From: Diphasiastrum complanatum
Lineage: Eukaryota > Streptophyta > Lycopodiopsida > Lycopodiales > Lycopodiaceae
Direction: 5' to 3'
Length of the DNA: 64,000 bases
Assembly (NCBI GenBank): GCA_029204225.1
Contig: CM055105.1
Span: 10,366,551-10,430,550 of the forward strand
Part shown: positions 10,249-21,129 of the stretch, piece after piece
Position numbering within the stretch: the stretch's first letter is position 1
Layout of the letters: each line of letters begins with the position of its first letter
Position numbers and translations under genes: made by a program
Notes under the pieces: generated by a model
What the model saw: only the letters and a program-made list of their open reading frames with translations
What the model was told of the DNA's origin: nothing
Databases searched by the model: none

Positions 10249-11600
10249 TTTCCAATCCGAGCTATGGATTGAAAGTTATGCCAAATTGAAGATTTTGTCC
10301 TTAAAATGGCTCACAACTGCCCTTAAGCTTGAAAAATGGCAAATATTGCCAAACTGCCATTTTTGAAAATTTTCTCCATCTCGCATAGATCTCCGATTTT
10401 ATATATTTTTATACCAACGTGTAGCCCTTTGTACCAGCATAGCTCCTGTCTAATCAAATCCCAAAAACAGTCTCTCCAGCTAGGTCAAAACATCACTCTG
10501 TTTTCTGCTTACCTGCAAAAAACCACCAGTGGACAGGCCTTGAACAAAAGTGGCCCAGTACCAAAGTTAAGAGGAATTCATTTGAAGTTGAAGAAAAGTG
10601 AAGGAAAACTTCAAAAAATTCCTGGCCGTCGGATCTGTGAAAGATCTGTGGTGCAAATCAACTTTTCCTTTTTCTTTGCCACATGGCATTCATCTGATCA
10701 TGCGCTCTTACTCATCTGCGTTTGCAAGGGGACCCACCCTTGGAGACGCTAGGTGTTTTAAAACAGTTTGGCGTGCGACCAGTGGACCCTCCTCTCGCGC
10801 GTTTCGGACTGCAGGACTGGCATTACGCCCTTAAATCCGGTGTTTCGGGTCAAAGAAGCCGCGTTTTGGATAGTTTGTGCAACGTTTCGAACACCTGCAG
10901 GACGTTTCGGGTCTCTTGGATGGCATTTCGAGCCTCTAAACTGGCGTTTTGGGTCTGTGTGTCGCATTTCAAACCTATTTAGCACCTTTTCAATAATCGA
11001 ATGCAGTCAGCAAACCTGCAAAACATTGTTTTCCAACCAAAAAACTCTGTTTTTCACTCAAATCTCCACCAAAATTCGTGATTTTTGATGCAATGAGTTA
11101 CAAATCCAACTCTCCTTGCATTTGGCTACCTCCCAACACTACTCTCACTGAAAATGATGGAGGATACTGAGTTTTCCAGACCTATTCTACTTGCTTGCAC
11201 AAGTTTCACACAAAATCACAAAAGTAGGCCAAAAATTCAATGAAATCACAGTTTCTCAGTTCCTAAATGCTTCATAACTGTGAATGGCAATGAGGAATTT
11301 TTTGGCAAAACACTCTCACAAATGGCACTTTTCACACAAAACTTGGAAGTATTGTAAAAATCTCCCAACTCAATAGATTTTCAATTTGTTTGATGCTACC
11401 CTGGCCTTTCTAATGCCTCCGGGACTATGTCTTCGTTCCCCATTGATGATTCTAAGCTCCAAAATCTGCAAGATGCACCAAGGAAGGATCTCTTCCAACT
11501 TTTGCCTCTCCAAGCTTTCACCTCCTGTGAAGGACTTTTTCACTTCATTGCGGAGCCTGTGACAAGCTGTATCCACTAATCAGGCATGCAGGACTATCAG
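10249..11600 (-). other. Non-coding, probable leader of the copia fragment
   Basis: Between the copia gag fragment and its likely primer-binding site. There is no gene. It includes an imperfect short repeat at 10790-10980. The rest is AT-rich, and a short frame at 11370-11576 on - has no recognisable domain. Confidence 0.45.
10790..10980. repeat. Degenerate ~20-40 bp repeat with CGTTTCG core
   Basis: The core (C/T)GTTTCGG, varying to ATTTCGAG or CGTTTTGG, recurs about seven times with intervening CTGCAGGAC or TGGATGGC words. It is more GC-rich than its flanks. Confidence 0.6.
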
Positions 11601-11612
11601 GCTCTCATACCA
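11601..11612 (-). promoter_or_regulatory. Copia primer-binding site (initiator-Met tRNA type)
   Basis: On - this reads TGGTATGAGAGC, one change from the plant copia primer site TGGTATCAGAGC. The adjoining DNA at higher coordinates should be a 5' LTR. Confidence 0.7.
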
Positions 11613-12620
11613 TGTTAATAATCTGATGAGCACTATCAATCAATCACCATAAGCAATCACCAAGAGAAAGAGGAAGAACACACCATCACATTGTATCACA
11701 CTGAATAAAAGAGAGTACAATAAACCCTGAATATACAGAAAGAGAAAACTAGTAGTTGACTATAGACTAGCCTACAACTACTTACAATTGGTAACAGTTG
11801 TCAATAGTAAATCGTAAAGAGTAACAAGTTTATCAATGGTTTCTAACAGTTTGCAAAGAAGATCCAGATCATTTCAAGCAACAAAGAGAGACAACTAAGA
11901 AGCAAATGGAGACGTCAGGGCCCTCGCACCTGGGCAGTGGTGGCCAAGGTTCTTTTCATGCCCATTTTGTAAGTCTCTCCACAATATACCTTTTGGGCTC
12001 TCACTAGTGTATGCTTGACAGCATGACCAGTGGCGGGATGCTGTTGGTGTGATGCCTCATTCCTCTCTAAGTGATTGATCCATAGCTTGGGGGCTGGATC
12101 CATTCGATCTAGGTTGGCTGGGTTAGTTTGTCCACCATCAGGTTCCCTTGTGTTGCTTGTGTTTGGCATGCTTAGAATAGGATCCTTGGATTGAGGACTT
12201 TATAGATGGCATCCATTTTTAGGGCAGAATGGAGCCAGTAAACTGGCTCCATTTTGCCCTATATTTATCTTTTCTGAATTTCTACCCTCGGTTTAGGGTG
12301 AACTTTTGATAGAGATATACCAACGGATGGCCCTCAGTATAATCCTCGAAAACGGCATGTCGCCAATAGCTTGTTTGGGAGGAATATACCAAGGGCCCTC
12401 AATATACCCCTCGGTATACCCGTTCTATAAACAACGCAAAAATGAGGTGAAGAAGCCTCGATTACCGAGCCAATTAGTGAGGATCTTGTTTCGAGGTATA
12501 CTTCACGGTGTATGCCGAGGGTTGCGGTATTTTTTCAAAAATAAACTCTTCATAAAAGCCTCGGTAATAGGGTCAGAAATCCTCCAGAATGTTGTAGTAA
12601 AGTCCAATGCTTCGTTAGAG
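11613..12620 (-). other. Probable decayed LTR and repeat debris
   Basis: The part adjoining the primer site is a likely LTR fragment of undefined end. About 11920-12250 matches 43170-43280 in opposite orientation. From 12280 to 12600 come CCTCGGTATACC-type words and a block shared with 43745-43880 (GAGGTGAAGAAGCCTCGATT). No gene is seen. Confidence 0.45.
12221..12260. repeat. 19-bp-arm hairpin
   Basis: AGGGCAGAATGGAGCCAGT and ACTGGCTCCATTTTGCCCT form a hairpin with a two-base loop and one mismatch. A half copy (GATAGAATGGAGCCA) is present near 43185. Could be a transposon end. Confidence 0.85.
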
Positions 12621-12622
12621 GT

Positions 12623-12904
12623 TTAGCATGTGGTAACGTAAGATATTTGGGAGTCAGCTAGATTGAGTGTGATACATGCTAAGGCCTTCTGATCTTTGAT
12701 CTTCCAAGCCTTTGCTTGATCACCATCTTCTGGTTTCAGGTTTGCACCTTCTACTACATTCCAAAGATCTCTATCTATCAACATCATTCTAAGTTTCAAC
12801 TTCCAAATGTAGAAGTTAGAACCATTGAACTTGTCAATGACTCTAGCTTCACTAAGTGATGAAGATGAAGAGCTACCTATATGAGACATGATAACTGTAT
12901 ACAA
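12623..12904 (-). pseudogene. Copia gag N-terminal fragment
   Basis: On - it starts shortly after a primer site and reads VIDKFNGSNFYIWKLKLRMM, then LWNVVEG and AWKIKDQKALACITLNL, the conserved start of plant copia gag. It breaks off after about 90 residues into unrelated DNA. The same truncated piece with the same flank occurs at 43880-44180, so the truncated form itself was copied. Confidence 0.8.
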
Positions 12905-12941
12905 CTAGGACAAACTTAATCTCTCGGTTTATTTGGACTAA

Positions 12942-12953
12942 GCTTTGATACCA
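12942..12953 (-). promoter_or_regulatory. Copia primer-binding site
   Basis: Reads TGGTATCAAAGC on -, one change from the initiator-Met consensus. It lies 38 bases before the gag ATG. In the related copy near 44180 this site and about 80 bp around it have been deleted. Confidence 0.75.
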
Positions 12954-13099
12954 ATCTGATGGGGCAAGGGAGATAGGAAGAACGAGAACGGAGAAGAGAG
13001 CAGGAATATTGCGGAACAGCTCTCCCGTTCTAATCAGTTGTAGAATGCAAAAACAGTCTAATAGACAGCTTATGCTAAATGTAATCACAGCTTTAAGTG

Positions 13100-13690
13100 T
13101 TCTAATTTTCCAACTGAAGCGTCAAAGATAGCCATCGTCTGATCAGAAACTGAGGAGTTGTAGACGTCTGTGTTATGATCAGAGTGAGTATACAAGCGTG
13201 GTCAGACAGCAATGAAAGTGCATTCAATCACAACAAGCATTAAGACAAAGGTGTTTTTAAAACATGACCTTTGGGAATTTTTCTCTCTCTTCACGAACTT
13301 TTCACGAACAAAGTCGAAGGTGTTAAAAAATATTTGAACTTTTGATCTGTCGCAAACATTTCACAAAAAAATTGAGGGTGTTTAAAATAGTTCAACTTTT
13401 GAACTGTCACGAAACTATCCTAAAACATTTGCGAACATTTTGTGAAGCTGTCTCAACACTGTTTCAAACATAGTTCATTTCTGCAGACTGTCTCAAAAGT
13501 AATGTATTTCTACAGACTTGTTCTAAATGCAGGTTTGCGGAAGTTCTTGAAGATGGCCAAGTCTTCAATAAATTGAAGTTATTGTGACTTAATATCTGAA
13601 CTTTGAAATTATGATAGGATTGGTTACCCTTTGCAAGAGATCAACCGGAAGCCCGTTGTAGATGTTCTTCGAGTAAATTGGCTATCTTAG
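13100..13690 (-). mobile_element. Copia LTR fragment with internal deletion
   Basis: Matches the LTR at 15460-16628 in the same orientation: 13100-13240 corresponds to 15460-15600 and 13250-13690 to 16060-16505. The middle ~460 bp, including the TATA box, is missing. It is joined directly to an oppositely oriented copia RT at about 13695. Confidence 0.75.
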
Positions 13691-13694
13691 TTAT

Positions 13695-14793
13695 GATTCA
13701 CCAAGGATGAACCTATGGGCTTAATTTCCAGCATAAATGACATTGTTGGATGCTACAAAGCAAGACTTCTCGCAAAGAGCTACACGCAAAGGTACGATAT
13801 CGACTATTTTGATATCTATTCACCAATGGTGAAGATGACAAGTATCTGACTACTCCTTGCATATGCAACATAGTACACTCTAGAAATACACCAGATTTAT
13901 GTCAAAACAGCCTTCCTCCATTGAGATCTAGAGGAGGAAATCTTCATTCGAAGACTCGGACAATCGACACTATATTTGTTGGTTATAGCGATGCATTTAT
14001 GGTCTGAAGCAGGCATCACGAGCTTGGTACAAGAAGCTTGACAGTCTTCTAAAGTCTCTAGACTTCATTCCTACACAACCAGACTATAATGTCTATATAA
14101 AAAAAGTAGGAAGAAGCTTTGTGATTCTAGCTATTTTTCTAGATGACTCCCTAATGATAGGAAACTCTTTGACGTTGATCAAAGAAATGAAGAGTCAGAT
14201 TTCTGAGAGTTATGAAATCACAGATTTTGGAGAAGCAACAAAATGCCTTGAGCAGTAGATCAAAAGAGATCGAATCAGAGGAGTAATGCATCTGAGTCAA
14301 TCGGAATAGGCCGAAAAGGTGCTGAAGTAGTATCGAATGATGGAATACAAAGAAAAAGCCACACCAATGGTACCCGGAGCCAGATTGACGAAGTAGGACT
14401 ACCCAAATATTGATGAAGAGAGATAGAAGATGGCAGATATACCATACCAAAACTTGATCGGTAGTCTGATATACCTCACAATCTGTACCAGACCCAACTT
14501 AGCCTTCCCAATCTATGCATTGAGCCAATTTTCTTTGAATCCTAGCATGGCGCATTGGCAAATCACAAAAAGAATACTACAATATCTGAAGGGATCTTGT
14601 CTTCCATTCAAAGACAAAACATATACCTCTGAAGTACCATTATGTTCGAGCCTGATCTCGAAAGTAGAGCTGAAAGTCCAATACATAAAATCAAAGGACA
14701 TGGCTGCAGATTTCCTCACGAAGCCGCTCAACAAACCATTGTTCACAAAACAAAAAAATGCAATGGGACTAAACAAGCACAACAAAGGTTGCA
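13695..14793 (+). pseudogene. Copia RT with RNase H deleted
   Basis: Decayed Ty1/copia pol on +. Pieces of RT are readable: GCYKARLLAKSYTQRYDIDY, the IHQIYVKTAFLH palm segment, then IPYQNLIGSLIYLTICTRP and MAHWQITKRILQYLKG. Just after that, near 14595, the sequence jumps to the RNase H tail (VQYIKSKDMAADFLTKPLNK). Most of RNase H, including its catalytic acids, is therefore deleted. Many stops interrupt the RT. The purine tract AAGAGGGAG (14800-14808) and an LTR follow. It is the inverted partner of the copy at 16638-17900. Confidence 0.82.
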
Positions 14794-14808
14794 ACATTTA
14801 AGAGGGAG

Positions 14809-15335
14809 TGTTAGAAATGGTGAACTCATGCAACCATTCCCTGGCATTCCCCAAAGACGAAGCGACGGTCGAAGGAAAAGTGTTCGTTTGCAGCTACGAA
14901 GTGTTTAATGAATTGAAGACGAAGTGTTCGACGTTCATCCCTGCAACCAAATGACGAAGACACCCTAGAAGGAAGAGACGAACCGAAGGAAAACAATTTG
15001 AGCTGACAATTGGTAGACAAGTGTGGAGGCATATACTATTACACTCAGCCGCCAGAAGCAATGTTGACACAAGGTAGCTAATTGATTGATTAGCGTAAAC
15101 TTGTCTTGTAATTCACAGTTATAATGTCTGGTAAAGTCCACGTGGTGGATATATACAAGATAGATTACTACAACTTCAGTGGGTAGTAGAGAGATCAGTT
15201 GTGCATGAAAGTCTGCCAACAAGCAGAACATAGCGACTTCTGTAAGAGGAGCGTCAGGCCGCCAACGAGCGAGACATTGAATGATACTCATTGAAATACA
15301 AAATACAAATATAGTACTCTCTTCCAATCCATCTC
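14809..15335 (+). mobile_element. Copia 3' LTR (truncated)
   Basis: Begins TGTTAGAAATGGTGAACTC right after a polypurine tract. It is related to the LTRs at 47093-47914 and 49525-50217, sharing CTCAGCCGCCAGAAG, GTAGCTAATTGATTGATTAGC and the TATATA region near 15147. Homology fades near 15335, before the expected end. Confidence 0.78.
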
Positions 15336-15459
15336 TTCCAATCCAAAGCACAATCCACCGAAGAGATTAGAAATGGTTTGTGTGTGGTACTATTGAAATC
15401 AAATTCAATGTGAAGTATAGTTCTGAAATAAATGGAAGAGTAGTATGATATCGGGAGTT

Positions 15460-16628
15460 CCTCAGGAGTCAACGACAGCCATCGTCTGATCAGAATTTGA
15501 GTAGTCGTAGACGTCCGTGTTCTGATCAGAGTGAGTATACAAGCACAGTCAGACAACAATGAAAGTGCATTCAATCACAACAAGCATTCATTCTATGTTA
15601 TACACCGATAGAAAGCAAGCTACTGCTATATTTCATTGAAGCACGAATAGCTATTACAACCGAAAATTGACAGCGTAATTGGGAGGCTCAACTAATACGT
15701 CTCATGGATGGAGCAACTCATGTAATCTATACTGGGATGATCTATTTATAGATTGCATCATTGTATTAACTACAATAAATGTTTGTCACCTAATTAGGTA
15801 AGCCATTGTACTTGGAAGTATATGGCTTCTGTGACAACTGTACATAGTGTATACTATCAACCCATAGGGAATGTTGACGTGCACGAGGGCGTTTAAAGTT
15901 CTCTCACTTCGCTTCATAAGGGAAGTGGCTTTCTCTCACTTCACAAATTTGGGAAGTGGCTGGGAATGCTCCTCGTTCAAAGTAGATGACCTTCGGCATT
16001 TTTCTCTCTCTTCAAGATTTTGCACAAAAGACGAAGGTGCCCTTAAGAAGGCGAAGGTGTCTTTAAAACAGTTTAGCATGAAAATAGATGACCTTCGGGA
16101 ATTTTTCTCTCTCTTCATTAACTTTTTGCGAACAAAGTCGAAGGTGTTACAAAATATTTGAACTTTTGAATTGTCGTGAACATTTTGTGAAAAAGTCGAG
16201 GGTGTTTAAAATAGTTGAACTTTTGGACTATCGTGAAACTGTCCCAAAACTTTCGCAAACATTTCGTGAAGCTATCTCGAAACTGTCTCAAACATAGTTC
16301 ATTTCTGCAGACTGTCTTGAAAGTAATATATTTCTACAGACTTGTTCTAAATGCAAGTTTGCGGAAGTTCTTGAAGATGGCCAAGTCTTCAATGACTTCA
16401 AGTTATTGTGACTTAACATCTGAACTTTGAAATTATGACAAGATTGGTTACCCTTTGCTGGAGATCAACCGGAAGCCCGTTGTAGACACTCTTCAAGTAA
16501 TTGGCTTTCTAACTTTGTCTTTGATTCTTTAAAGCCTTCGTAGCCATGAACAAACACTTTTTCTTCGACCCTCGCTTCATCTTCGGGGAACGCTAGGGAA
16601 TGGTTGCATGAGTTCACCATTTCTAACA
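15460..16628 (-). mobile_element. Copia 3' LTR on -
   Basis: On - it starts TGTTAGAAATGGTGAACTC at 16628, after the purine tract AAGAGGGAG (16629-16637). A CTATAAATAGATC box lies near 15740-15752. The end is placed by the match to 13100-13240. A ~105-bp internal duplication (15980-16040 and 16084-16147, ATGACCTTCGG core) is present. The first ~100 bp resemble the LTR at 14809, but the rest differs. Confidence 0.72.
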
Positions 16629-16637
16629 CTCCCTCTT

Positions 16638-17900
16638 GAATGTTGCAACCTTTGTTGTGTTTGTTTAGTCCCATTGCGTTTTTTTGTTTTGTGAATAGTG
16701 GTTTGTCAAGCGGCTTCGTGAGGAAATCTGCAACCATGTCCTTTGATTTTATGTATTGGACTTTTAGCTCTCCTTTCGAGATTAGGCTCGAATATGATGG
16801 TACTTCAGAGGTATATGTTTTGTCTTTGAATGAAAGACAAGATCTTGGGACAGATATATGGCACTCTCAGAATCCATCATCATCGTGCATGGTTCTTCTT
16901 GTTGTATGCCAATTGCCTCTAGCATCATCTGTAACCATGCTACCTCGTTCATCATCTTCGAAGCTGCAACATACTCAGCTTGGCATGAGGATTGAGCCAC
17001 CAATGTTTGTTTCATGCATGTCCAGCTGATTGCTGCTCCGCACGCTATCGAACACCCTCTTGTCATAGACTTGTTGTTGTCTTTGTAGCTCACCCAACTT
17101 GCATCACTGTAGTGTTGCAGCTCGAATTATTTTTTTTCTTTTTCTACTTTGTAGGTCAATCCCATATTTTGGGTGCCCTTCAAATATTGCAGTATTCTTT
17201 TTGCGATTTGCCAATGCGCCATGCTAGAATTCGAAAAGAATTGGCTCAATGCATAGACTGGGAAGGCTAAGTCAGGTCTGGTACAGATTGTGAGGTATAT
17301 CAGACTACCGATCAAGTTTTGGTATGGTATACCTTCCATTTTCTGCCTCTCCTCATCAATATTCGGGCAGTCCTACTTTGTGAATCTACCTCCAGTTACC
17401 ATTGGTGTGGCTTTTTCTTTGTAGTCCATCATTCGGTACTACTTTGGCACCTTTTCGGTGTATTCCGATTGACTCAGATGCATTACTCCTCTGATTCGAT
17501 CTCTTCTTATCTGCAGCTCAAGGTATTTTGTTGCTTCTCCCAGATCAATGATTTCATAACTTTTAGAAATCTGACTCTTCATTTCTTTGGTCAGCGTCAA
17601 AGAGTTTCCTATCATCAGGGAGTCATCTAGAAAAATAGCTAGAATCACAAGGCTTCTTCCTAATTTTTTTATATAGACATTACAGTTTGCTTGTGTAGGA
17701 ATGAAGTCTAGAGACTTCATAAGACTGTCAAGCTTCTTGTACCAGGCTTGTGATGTCTGCTTCAGACCATAAATGCATCGCTACAACAACAAACATATTG
17801 TTGATTGTCCGGGTCTTTGAATCCTTCAGGCTACTTCATGAAGATTTCCTCCTCTAGATCTCAGTGGAGGAAGGCTGTTTTCACATCAATCTGGTGTATT
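16638..17900 (-). pseudogene. Copia RT and RNase H (broken)
   Basis: Reads on - as the C-terminal half of copia pol. RT shows LVILAIFLDDSLMIG, with FLDD in place of the usual YVDD, then LGEATKYLELQI and YQNLIGSLIYLTICTRPDL. RNase H shows SYKDNNKSMTRGCSIACG, SCQAEYVAASK and MMMDSESAIYLSQD, so the catalytic acidic residues are kept. The tail is VADFLTKPLDKPLFTKQKNA. Several frameshifts split it (near 17440, 17127 and 16780). It begins at about 17900, where homology to the + copy also begins, so both copies lack gag, protease and integrase. Confidence 0.85.
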
Positions 17901-17984
17901 TTCAGATTTTCCCATTCTATTTGTCATTTCAAATGCAACCAAAGTTTTCACATTTCTCACTATTCTAGATTTCCAAAACCAAGA

Positions 17985-18305
17985 AACTAGTGTCTAGAAA
18001 TGGATAACTAATGAAGCTTTATGAAAACTTCAATTTTCAGATCTGATTTTCAGATTTACAGGTCTGAAAATCAGAACTTCAAAATGACAAAAAATAGAAT
18101 TTCAAAACTTGTTTTATGCACAAAGTTACACTACCATTTCCTTCCTACATTGTCATCTTCATGAAACTAGGAGATAGAAAGGTGTAACTAATGAAGTTTG
18201 AATGAAAGCTTCACTTTTCAGATCTGATTTTCAGATTTACAGGTCTGAAAAATAGAGCTTCAAAATGAAAATCAAAACTTCAAACACTTCGTTTATGCAA
18301 AAAAA
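17985..18305. repeat. Two-unit tandem repeat, period about 180 bp
   Basis: GAAACTAGxxxxTAGAAAxGxxTAACTAATGAAG and CAGATCTGATTTTCAGATTTACAGGTCTGAAAA occur in both units. There is no coding potential. Flanks up to 18650 are AT-rich spacer with nothing else recognised. Confidence 0.8.
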
Positions 18306-18649
18306 AAGACACGAATTTTGATCAAAACACATAGCTAGAATCAATCTTTTTGCCAAAAAAAAGTTTGTGTATGTAGAGGAAGACTTCCTCTACCCATCCC
18401 ACAAATCCTTTTTCAGAACTTTTAAAAACCCAAAGCCCACTTTAAAACTTCTCTAACATGATAAAAAATCAGCCCCTAAACAATTCTATAAGCATCACTA
18501 CTCTCTTCCAAAGAGAACTAGATTCATTGGGTACTTCAACTACAAGCTTCCTACAACTAGAAAAGCCTATAATCTTCCCCAAAAAAAAATTCAGTTGGTG
18601 ATCTTAATAGAACTTGAAGAAGGTTAGAAAGGTTACCATTCTTTGTCTA
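18306..18649. other. AT-rich spacer
   Basis: No gene or repeat recognised. In orientation it would be the start of the internal region of a copia element whose primer site is at 18650. Confidence 0.4.
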
Positions 18650-18661
18650 GCTCTGATACCA
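18650..18661 (-). promoter_or_regulatory. Copia primer-binding site
   Basis: On - this is TGGTATCAGAGC, an exact match to the plant initiator-Met primer site. It sets the 3' edge of the LTR lying to the right. Confidence 0.85.
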
Positions 18662-19709
18662 CTTTTACAAGTAGACGTGAGGAAGTCCTCCAAATCCAAG
18701 ATAGAGCCTCCAAATATCCTCCAAGCAACCTACAAGCTTCAAGATGCTCCCCAACTCCAAGCTAGGATGCCTCCACCTGCAAGTAAGGATCTGCAAGCCT
18801 CCAAGGATCTCTCCTCCACCTGTGTCCCTACTCTTTAAACACAAAGATAGATAACAAGCTGGCCTCAAGTATTCACCACCCAACCATAGCTAGATCCAAG
18901 CTCCAAGCAAGACCTATCTAGCACCCCCTTGCTAACCATAAACAAATCACAAGCATACCACAACACTCCATAGCATACTCAAGATCCAAACCCTACTTAC
19001 GTCCCATACCATAAGCAAGATCCAAACCTCAAACATACTACGACAAGAAAGCACTCTACACACTAGTAGCAACACTAGAGCATAAGCCAAGCAAACAAGA
19101 GAGATCTCCCCCCCCCCCCCCCCCCCCCCCCTCCCAATGGGCGCCCTACTACCCTCATATAGATGGCCCATGGACCCCTCCAATGCACTATGGAGTTCCA
19201 TGCTCATCCAATGAGAGAGAGAGAAGCCTAGAAGAGTTAAAGAATCTCCAAGAGCCTTCATAGGCTTATGGAATGTCAAGAGACTCCTTCCATAACCTAT
19301 GACTCTTTGAATGCCTTTCTTGTGGGAGTTGGGAACTCAATCGACACTTTAGAAGAGCGCCCTTCTACTAGGTCCCATTGCCCAAGTTGTGCAAGTATAC
19401 TTTGGTCCTAGACCAATAAAGTGACATGGTTCAAGGTTGAGGCCCAAGGTTTAGAAAAAATAGTCATCCAATGACTTTCTACCACCTCTCTAGGTTCCAT
19501 ACCTCCATCCAAGGCATAGACACCTACCTGTCCTTAACCAAGGACACTAGTACCTTAATCTAAGGAACCTACCCTTAATACTAAGGGTACCTCTTATCCA
19601 AGGGTCACGTGACTCCATACCTCCAACTAAAGTATAGTCACTTGCATGTCCTTATCCAAGGGCACATACCCTTAATCCTAAGGGTACCTTGCCATTTAGC
19701 CCCCAACAT
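18662..19709 (-). mobile_element. Copia 5' LTR
   Basis: On - it starts TGTTGGGGGCTAAATGG at 19709 and runs to the primer site. Near its start it contains repeated ACCCTTAGxATTAAGGGTA words (self-complementary halves) and, centrally, a C24 homopolymer. The exact 3' end is uncertain. The copia RT at 16638-17900 lies downstream but may belong to another copy. Confidence 0.6.
19108..19131. repeat. C24 homopolymer
   Basis: An uninterrupted run of 24 cytosines, followed by CTCCC. Very rare in AT-rich plant DNA. Confidence 0.95.
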
Positions 19710-19743
19710 TAAATGGACTATTAGGGGTCTGAAGTACTGCTAG

Positions 19744-20118
19744 TTACATAGGTATGTAACATCTGTCTCTTGCAACACATCCAACCTGGTTAGCAATAAT
19801 ACAAGCACATAGTTTGAACAACTTCCCTTGCCACTTACCTTTTCCAATCAAGATATCCTTTCTTTTGATCATACAAGCATCTCCATCAAACTTAAATTTG
19901 AAGCCTTTACTTAGCAATTGACTCACACTAAGCAAATTCTTGGTAATAGATGTAAGAAACAAGACATCCTCCAAATGAACATTTCTATTTGTAGAGAGAG
20001 AAATAGGAATTGTGCCAATTCTTTTGATTGCACACTCACCATCATTGGCCGTGTAAATTACCCTCTTGTCATCTCCATATGCCAACAAAAAAGTGAAGTA
20101 CTCTTTGTGAAAAGTCAT
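19744..20118 (-). pseudogene. Copia protease-region fragment
   Basis: On - it shows the segment that follows the DSGA active site in plant copia proteases: VIYTANDGECAIKRIGTIPI, LEDVLFLTSITKNLLSVSQLL and the CMIKRKD strand. The active site itself and the integrase are not present. Related sequences occur at 28051-28461 and 59790-60005. Confidence 0.8.
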
Positions 20119-20236
20119 ATGTGTTGGGTTATCTTGGCAATATAGAGGTTCGTCGCTGGGAGCTAGAATTGCAAGATATCACAAGTATAGTGCACCAATG
20201 GTAGAACCCAAGAGAACCATGTATAAGCATGAATGA

Positions 20237-20354
<118 letters not shown>

Positions 20355-20364
20355 TTCCATGAGT

Positions 20365-20760
20365 TACATCCGTTTATAACAGGTCCAGACCCTATAGAAT
20401 AGTCTTTCTTCTTGGTGTATAGAGCCATGGATTTGTCTTTGATAAACAGGCTGCTAGTCTTTCTCCACATCTTCTTGAAGAAGATGATCGATTACCTTTT
20501 GAAGAGTGAGGTCGAGTTGTGTGGAGATCATCACCACAAAGTGCTCATAGGACTTTGGAAGAGAAGAAAACAAGATCATGATGACATCATCATCTTAAAT
20601 AGAATATTTTACAGCTGATAACTGATCTACTGGGACTTGAAGTTGTTGATGTGAGAAGTGATGGCAGTAGAATCAGACATGCTAAGAGTAAGAACTTCCT
20701 TCTAAGATGTAATCTTGTGGTTACATCGTGAGTCTCATAGAGACTTGATAGCAAGCACTA
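20365..20760 (-). pseudogene. Copia gag C-terminal fragment
   Basis: On - the frame carries a helical gag segment (THNSTSLFKR-type, with frameshift) ending in FIKDKSMALYTKKKDYSIG, which precedes the zinc knuckle in related copia gags. Frameshifted and short. The assignment rests on order and orientation with the protease fragment at 19744-20118. Confidence 0.5.
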
Positions 20761-21129
20761 CAAGAGGCAGACGATTTCCAAGGCTTTTTTTGAGCGTTTC
20801 TTTGAAAGATAGTTTTTAAAATGAGTCGCGCGGGGAGCGGAATGCTTGAGCCTCAGGTCCGGTATTTGGCCTCGGAATAAGCCTACCAAATTTGAATTTG
20901 GTTTTGAAACATTTATAGAGAGGGATATAGAGAGGGTTATAGATCCACTAGAAGGCCTAGGACATACATCAGAATATTAAATCTAGTTTGAGCGTGTACT
21001 GAGGCTGACCTTGGTATAAGCCTACCGAATTTGAACTTGTTTTTGAGACATTTATAGAGAGGTTTATACAGAGGGTCAAATGTCATTAACTCCACGATAA
21101 AATTACACTTAAACATGTAGCATATCCTA
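20761..21129. other. Spacer with a ~145-bp spaced duplication
   Basis: TAAGCCTACC(A/G)AATTTGAA and the following ACATTTATAGAGAGG occur at about 20879 and 21020. It is otherwise unremarkable and runs into the CACTA remnant. Confidence 0.6.
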
